8,468 nucleotides of DNA, taken from Micromonosporaceae bacterium. GTDB taxonomy: Bacteria > Actinomycetota > Actinomycetes > Mycobacteriales > Micromonosporaceae. Below are positions 5,882 through 8,468 of this stretch, one piece after another. The stretch lies in assembly GCA_017354595.1 (NCBI GenBank), contig JAFMQQ010000107.1, positions 1-8,468 on the forward strand, given 5' to 3'. The first letter of the stretch is position 1; the number at the start of each line of letters is the position of its first letter. The notes beneath the pieces are model-generated. The model made no database searches. It saw only the letters and a list, made by a program, of their open reading frames with translations, and was not told where the DNA came from. A program made the position numbers and the translations under genes.

Positions 5882-7018
5882 TCACCCTCGCACAGCTGTC
5901 CACAATGGAGTATCGGGTCTCGCCACCCCCGGTCCGGCGGAGGCGAGGCGCACCAGGTTCGCCGCCTTCAGCTGTGTCTCGGCCCACTCGGCGGCCGGGT
6001 CTGAGCCCCAGGTGATACCGGCGCCGGTGCCGAAGTGGATCCGGTCCCCGGCGATCCAGAAGGTACGGATGGCGACCGCGAGCACCCCGGTGCGCCGGTC
6101 GGCATCGACATACCCGACCGCCCCGCAGTACGGGCCCCGCGGTACCGGCTCCAGCGCGCCGATGATGGCGAGCGCGGCGAGCTTCGGGGCGCCCGTGACC
6201 GAGCCGGGCGGGAAGCTGGCCGCCAGCAGCTCCGGCCAGCCGACGCCGGTACGCAGCCTGGCCCGCACGGTGCTGACCAGGTGCACCAGTCCCGGGTGTG
6301 GCTGCACCTGCAGCAGGGACGGCACGCTCACGCCACCGGTGGCCGCCACGCGGGACAGGTCGTTACGCACCAGATCGACGATCATGACGTTCTCGGCGAG
6401 GTCCTTCGCCAGCAGGTCGGCGGCTGTCCGCCCGGTGCCCTTGATCGGGCTGGATTCCACCATCTCGCCGGTACGGCGCAGGTACAGCTCGGGCGAGGCG
6501 CAGACCAGGCGCACCCCGGCCACCGGCAGCTCGACCACGGCGGCGTACGGGGCCGGATTGCCGGTGGCGAGCCGGTCGGCCAGGCCGAGCAGGTCTCCGC
6601 CCGGTTGTCCGCCACCCGCCGACCCTTCGCGCGGCGCGGCGAGCGGGGCGGAGAGGACCCGGCACAGGTTCGCCTGGTACACCTCGCCCGCCTCGATGTA
6701 CCGGCGGATGGCGGCCACCCCGGCCAGGTACTCGCGGCGCCCCAACGAGGAGCTCCAGTCGCCGGGAGGCGGACCGTACCACGGGCCGGCCGGGGCGGGC
6801 CGGGGTGCCCGGCGCACCCGGTCGAAGCGGGCGAAGACGCGGGAGCCGGCGCTGCCCGCCGGGGCGCTCCCGGGCGAGGCGTTCCCGGCCAGCGTGAACT
6901 CGGCCACCACCACCCAGAACCCGCGACTGTCCAGACAGGACGGATCGTCGGTCAGGTCGGCCAGGCCGGTGCACCAGTAGCCGCCGACGTACGCGTACGC
7001 CCCGGATCCGCCCCGCAT
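5882..7018 (-). CDS. pabB: Aminodeoxychorismate synthase component I
   Basis: PabB converts chorismate, with ammonia from the PabA glutaminase, to 4-amino-4-deoxychorismate for p-aminobenzoate and folate synthesis in the cytoplasm. With the start chosen here it has 378 residues. The C-terminal chorismate-binding domain is complete: VYQANL (113-118), SPELYL (175-180), PIKGTGRT (191-198), AENVMIVDLVRNDL (208-221), GLVHLVSTV (243-251), FPPGSVTGAPK (269-279), and FGTGAGITWGSDP (329-341). Lys193 in PIKGT is the nucleophile typical of PabB; anthranilate synthases have PIAGT, so TrpE is unlikely. The N-terminal domain is shorter than in the 453-residue E. coli protein. ATG at 7018-7016 is preferred. 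A longer frame reaching back to 7192 adds a low-complexity Arg/Gly/Ala run and overlaps the divergent gene. TACGGT six bases before the ATG suggests a leaderless mRNA. No pabA or pabC lies in the window. A short C-terminal tail follows the last conserved helix. Confidence 0.9.
   Translation of the reverse strand: MRGGSGAYAYVGGYWCTGLADLTDDPSCLDSRGFWVVVAEFTLAGNASPGSAPAGSAGSRVFARFDRVRRAPRPAPAGPWYGPPPGDWSSSLGRREYLAGVAAIRRYIEAGEVYQANLCRVLSAPLAAPREGSAGGGQPGGDLLGLADRLATGNPAPYAAVVELPVAGVRLVCASPELYLRRTGEMVESSPIKGTGRTAADLLAKDLAENVMIVDLVRNDLSRVAATGGVSVPSLLQVQPHPGLVHLVSTVRARLRTGVGWPELLAASFPPGSVTGAPKLAALAIIGALEPVPRGPYCGAVGYVDADRRTGVLAVAIRTFWIAGDRIHFGTGAGITWGSDPAAEWAETQLKAANLVRLASAGPGVARPDTPLWTAVRG
5899..5909. 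repeat. Dispersed element, copy 2 (TCCACAATGGA)
   Basis: The 11-mer is identical to the one at 2296-2306. It lies 24 bp past the GH43 stop and inside the last codons of pabB, where it encodes part of the tail DTPLWTAVRG. The second block seen in copies 1 and 3 is not conserved here. It may be a remnant, or a binding or processing site at the convergent 3' ends. Confidence 0.4.
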
Positions 7019-7024
7019 AGGGCA

Positions 7025-7030
7025 ACCGTA
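7025..7030 (-). promoter_or_regulatory. -10 TACGGT, leaderless start for pabB
   Basis: Read on the minus strand, TACGGT is followed by 6 nt and then the chosen pabB ATG at 7018. There is no Shine-Dalgarno between them. This TANNNT-N6-ATG arrangement supports both the shorter start and leaderless transcription. The -35 position overlaps the palindrome at 7044-7058. Confidence 0.45.
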
Positions 7031-7043
7031 ACCGCCGGAGCCG

Positions 7044-7058
7044 CCAGGCTCAGCCTGG
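7044..7058. promoter_or_regulatory. Perfect palindrome CCAGGCTCAGCCTGG, candidate shared operator
   Basis: Two 7-bp arms flank a single central base, near the middle of the 56-bp space between pabB and the divergent membrane gene. Relative to the predicted leaderless start points (7018 minus, 7075 plus), it covers about -26 to -40 for pabB and -17 to -31 for the membrane gene. A bound dimer would therefore block both promoters. No regulator gene is adjacent. Confidence 0.4.
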
Positions 7059-7062
7059 TTGC

Positions 7063-7068
7063 TAGGCT
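7063..7068 (+). promoter_or_regulatory. -10 TAGGCT, leaderless start for membrane gene
   Basis: TAGGCT is followed by 6 nt and GTG 7075, with ATG 7078 immediately after. No Shine-Dalgarno is present in that 6-nt gap. The spacing favours initiation at the GTG on a leaderless transcript, giving a protein that begins Met-Met. Confidence 0.42.
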
Positions 7069-7074
7069 GCCACC

Positions 7075-7878
7075 GTGATGGACGCCCCGGTGCTGGAAAC
7101 GCCAGCGCCGCGCCCAGGGCCGTACGCGCTGGCCCGGCTGAACCGGCCACCCCGCCGCAGGCCGCCCGGGTACCTCTACGTCTTCGGCGCATACCTGGCG
7201 ATCTCGCTGGTCATCTTCGGGCACCTGCTGCGGCACCTGAACGACGCGAACCTCCAAGTCGGTCCGGCCGACCAGGACGCCTTCGACTGGTTCCTGTGGT
7301 ACGGCGCGCACGCGCTGGGCAGCGGCGCCAATCCGCTGTACACCACCTTGTTTGGTCCGGGCGGTGCCAACCTGATGGCCAACACGTCGGTACTCGGCAT
7401 CGGGGTGCCACTGCTGCCGCTGACGCTGCTGGCGGGCCCGCAGGTCGCCCTCGCCCTCGCTCTCGTCCTCGGGCTGGCCGGCTCCGCCGCCGCCTGGTAC
7501 TGGCTGTTCCGGCGGCTGGTGCCCCGCTCCCGGCTGGCCGCCGGGTTCGCCGGCGGGTTCTGCGGCTTCTCTCCGGCAGCGGTCTCGCACGCCAACGGCG
7601 CCCACCTGAACCTGCTGGTCACCTTCCTGGTGCCATTCATCATCGCCAACGCGTTGCGCCTGGCCGAGCCGAAACGGTTGCTACGCAACGCTGTCCCACT
7701 CGGGCTGCTGGTGGCGTACCAGGCCTTCATCGGCGAGGAACTGATCCTGCTCACCGCCGTGGGTCTGGCCCTGTTCTGCCTGTGCTACCTGTTGTTGCAG
7801 CCTCGCGCGGCACTGCGGGCAGCCCGGGTAACCCAATGTGGCACGACTTCGCGGAAGTTGCCCCAATCACCCCGGTAA
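7075..7878 (+). pseudogene. Multi-spanning membrane protein, probably 3'-truncated
   Basis: The open frame gives 267 residues. After a Pro/Arg-rich cytoplasmic start (1-31) it has about six or seven hydrophobic segments, near 33-53, 105-121, 122-146, 155-172, 178-196, 205-219 and 222-242. Conserved-looking polar motifs lie between them: DQDAFDWFLWYGAHAL (67-81), NPLYTTLFGPGGANLMANTS (86-105), GFSPAAVSHANGAHLNL (164-180) and FIGEE (218-222). This resembles the N-terminal half of large actinobacterial integral membrane proteins, usually described as hypothetical or glycosyltransferase-like, which I recall as about 600 residues. Here the homologous-looking part stops near residue 251. The last 16 residues (VTQCGTTSRKLPQSPR) are hydrophilic, unlike the rest, and are encoded by sequence that contains a hairpin. 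I infer that the 3' half was lost by deletion or rearrangement, leaving a non-functional or altered gene. An intact short protein is possible. Confidence 0.55.
7839..7865 (+). terminator. Hairpin at the end of the membrane gene
   Basis: CGACTTC (7844-7850) and GAAGTTG (7854-7860) form a 7-bp stem with one G-U pair around a GCG loop. After a 2-nt internal loop, TGG (7839-7841) pairs with CCA (7863-7865). It lies inside the last dozen codons of the open frame, which suggests this stretch was originally non-coding, perhaps the 3' flank of the lost gene end or of another gene. Confidence 0.35.
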
Positions 7879-7883
7879 GGCTG

Positions 7884-7915
7884 TCCACAGTGGACGTCCG
7901 GTCGGTGCCGGCGGT
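7884..7915. repeat. Dispersed element, copy 3 (TCCACAGTGGA)
   Basis: TCCACAGTGGA (7884-7894) starts 6 bp after the stop of the truncated membrane gene. With the flanking bases GTCCACAGTGGAC (7883-7895) it is a palindrome around a single central base. CGGTGCCGGCGGT follows at 7903-7915 and matches the second block of copy 1 at 12 of 13 bases. It lies between convergent genes. Confidence 0.45.
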
Positions 7916-7952
7916 CCGGCACGGGACCGGGCAGACCATAGCCGCCGTCAGC

Positions 7953-8468
7953 TCAGTCCGGCTGGCGGCCGAGGAAGGCGACCAGCCGGTCGCCCGGCGG
8001 CGACCCCGGCGGTACCGGCACCGCAGCGGCGAACCGGCCGGGCCGGTACCTCGGGATCACCAGTACCGGAGCCAGCTCCAGCAACTCCTCGGCGAGCGGC
8101 GCCGGTACCGGCGCCCGCCGGCCGCGCGCCCGGGACACGTCCCAGCCGTGCACCGCGATCTCCAGCGCGCCGACGGCGGCCACGATCCCGCCCGAGAGCG
8201 GGCGACCGCCGACCGCGACCACGGCACCGGGCCCGGTACACCCGGCCCAGGCCGCGTCGCTCCAGAGCCCGAGCAGCGACCGGATCCGGTCGCGCAGCCG
8301 ACCAACCGGATCCGGCCCGGCCGAGGCACTCCCCGCCGCTGAGGCCGGAACCAGACCGGCCGAGGCACTCCCCGCCGCCGAGGCCGAACCCAGACCGGCC
8401 GAGGCATCCCCCGCCGCCGAGGCCGAACCCAGACCGGCCGAGGCATCCCCCGCCGCCGAGGCCGAACC
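7953..8468 (-). CDS. TIGR03086/maleylpyruvate isomerase-like protein, 5' end outside window
   Basis: The minus-strand frame is open from the right edge to TGA at 7955-7953, giving 171 visible residues. The C-terminal part looks like the TIGR03086 group of DinB-fold, mycothiol-dependent maleylpyruvate isomerase-like metal-binding proteins. It has GIVAAVGALEIAVHGWDV, whose His is the likely third metal ligand of the fold, then APLAEELLELAPVL, and a closing PVPPGSPPGDRLVAFLGRQPD. The physiological substrate of this group is unknown. Upstream of LRDRIRSLLGLWSDAAW the protein is a Gly/Ser/Ala-rich repeat of 13 residues (GSASAAGDASAGL), encoded by 39-bp tandem repeats that run off the window. In relatives this position is a short loop within the helical bundle, so the repeat is an insertion or expansion. 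The GTG at 8222-8220 could be mistaken for the start, but the HGWD domain would then lack its first helices. The N-terminal metal ligands are not in view. Confidence 0.72.
   Translation of the reverse strand, partial: GSASAAGDASAGLGSASAAGDASAGLGSASAAGSASAGLVPASAAGSASAGPDPVGRLRDRIRSLLGLWSDAAWAGCTGPGAVVAVGGRPLSGGIVAAVGALEIAVHGWDVSRARGRRAPVPAPLAEELLELAPVLVIPRYRPGRFAAAVPVPPGSPPGDRLVAFLGRQPD
8304..8468. repeat. 39-bp in-frame tandem repeat array
   Basis: Units lie at 8304-8342, 8343-8381, 8382-8420 and 8421-8459, plus a 9-bp partial at 8460-8468. The third and fourth units are identical. The second differs from them at 4 of 39 positions, and the first from the second at about 6. On the minus strand each encodes a 13-residue block in the frame of the TIGR03086-like gene. 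Divergence increases toward the gene's 3' side, as expected for repeat growth by slippage. The array continues past the window. Confidence 0.9.

Noticed and set aside
7019..7192. N-terminal extension of pabB by 58 residues to a start at 7192
   Set aside because: It adds only Arg/Gly/Ala low-complexity sequence, overlaps the divergent membrane gene antisense, and ignores the -10 element 6 nt before the ATG at 7018.
7059..8342. 427-residue plus-strand frame across the membrane gene and the TIGR03086-like gene
   Set aside because: It is out of frame with the membrane protein and antisense to the HGWD protein, and is composed mainly of Arg, Gly, Pro and Ala.
8057..8446. Minus-strand frame with repeated PRPVWVRPRRRG-like units
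   Set aside because: It is the 39-bp repeat read in the wrong frame; the frame encoding GSASAAGDASAGL runs directly into the recognised HGWD domain.
8304..8468. Possible CRISPR array
   Set aside because: Units are directly contiguous with no unique spacers, and they preserve a coding frame.
1..8468. tRNA, rRNA, riboswitch, phage, transposase or defence genes
   Set aside because: I found no cloverleaf, conserved RNA core or family motif for any of these on either strand by reading.

Overview
The window is about 8.5 kb of very G+C-rich DNA. Coding sequences show strongly G/C-biased third positions, GTG as well as ATG starts, and several probable leaderless genes. This fits a high-GC actinomycete. 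The dense GGTAC motif and the protein set (a TIGR03086-type metal-binding protein, a TraB-like protein, a secreted GH43) suggest the Micromonosporaceae, but the family assignment is inference.

Left to right: (i) The 3' part of an unrecognised gene enters from the left edge (1-479, +). A poorly supported minus-strand small ORF (406-663) runs convergently into it. (ii) A TraB/GumN-like gene (706-1455, -) diverges across 59 bp from a crotonase-fold acyl-CoA gene (1515-2288, +). (iii) An M20-family metallopeptidase follows (2452-3714, +). (iv) Two secreted enzymes come next: a calcineurin-like phosphoesterase with altered metal motifs (3801-4799, +) and a GH43-type beta-propeller glycosidase (4865-5875, +). 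(v) The second component of 4-amino-4-deoxychorismate synthase, pabB (5882-7018, -), is convergent with the GH43 gene at 6 bp. (vi) Divergent from pabB across 56 bp is a multi-spanning membrane protein (7075-7878, +) that looks cut off in its C-terminal half. (vii) The C-terminal part of a TIGR03086/maleylpyruvate-isomerase-like protein (7953 to the right edge, -) contains an in-frame array of 39-bp tandem repeats.

The genes do not form one pathway. Most appear to be single-gene transcription units, each with its own start signals. The two secreted enzymes are the only neighbours that plausibly act in the same compartment. I see no phage, IS transposase, CRISPR array, tRNA, rRNA or recognisable defence or biosynthetic cluster.

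The signals worth following are the 39-bp repeat in the DinB-like protein, the truncated membrane gene with a hairpin and a repeated dyad at the break, three copies of TCCACARTGGA close to gene 3' ends, a perfect 15-bp palindrome between pabB and the membrane gene, and overlapping alternative dyads before the GH43 gene.
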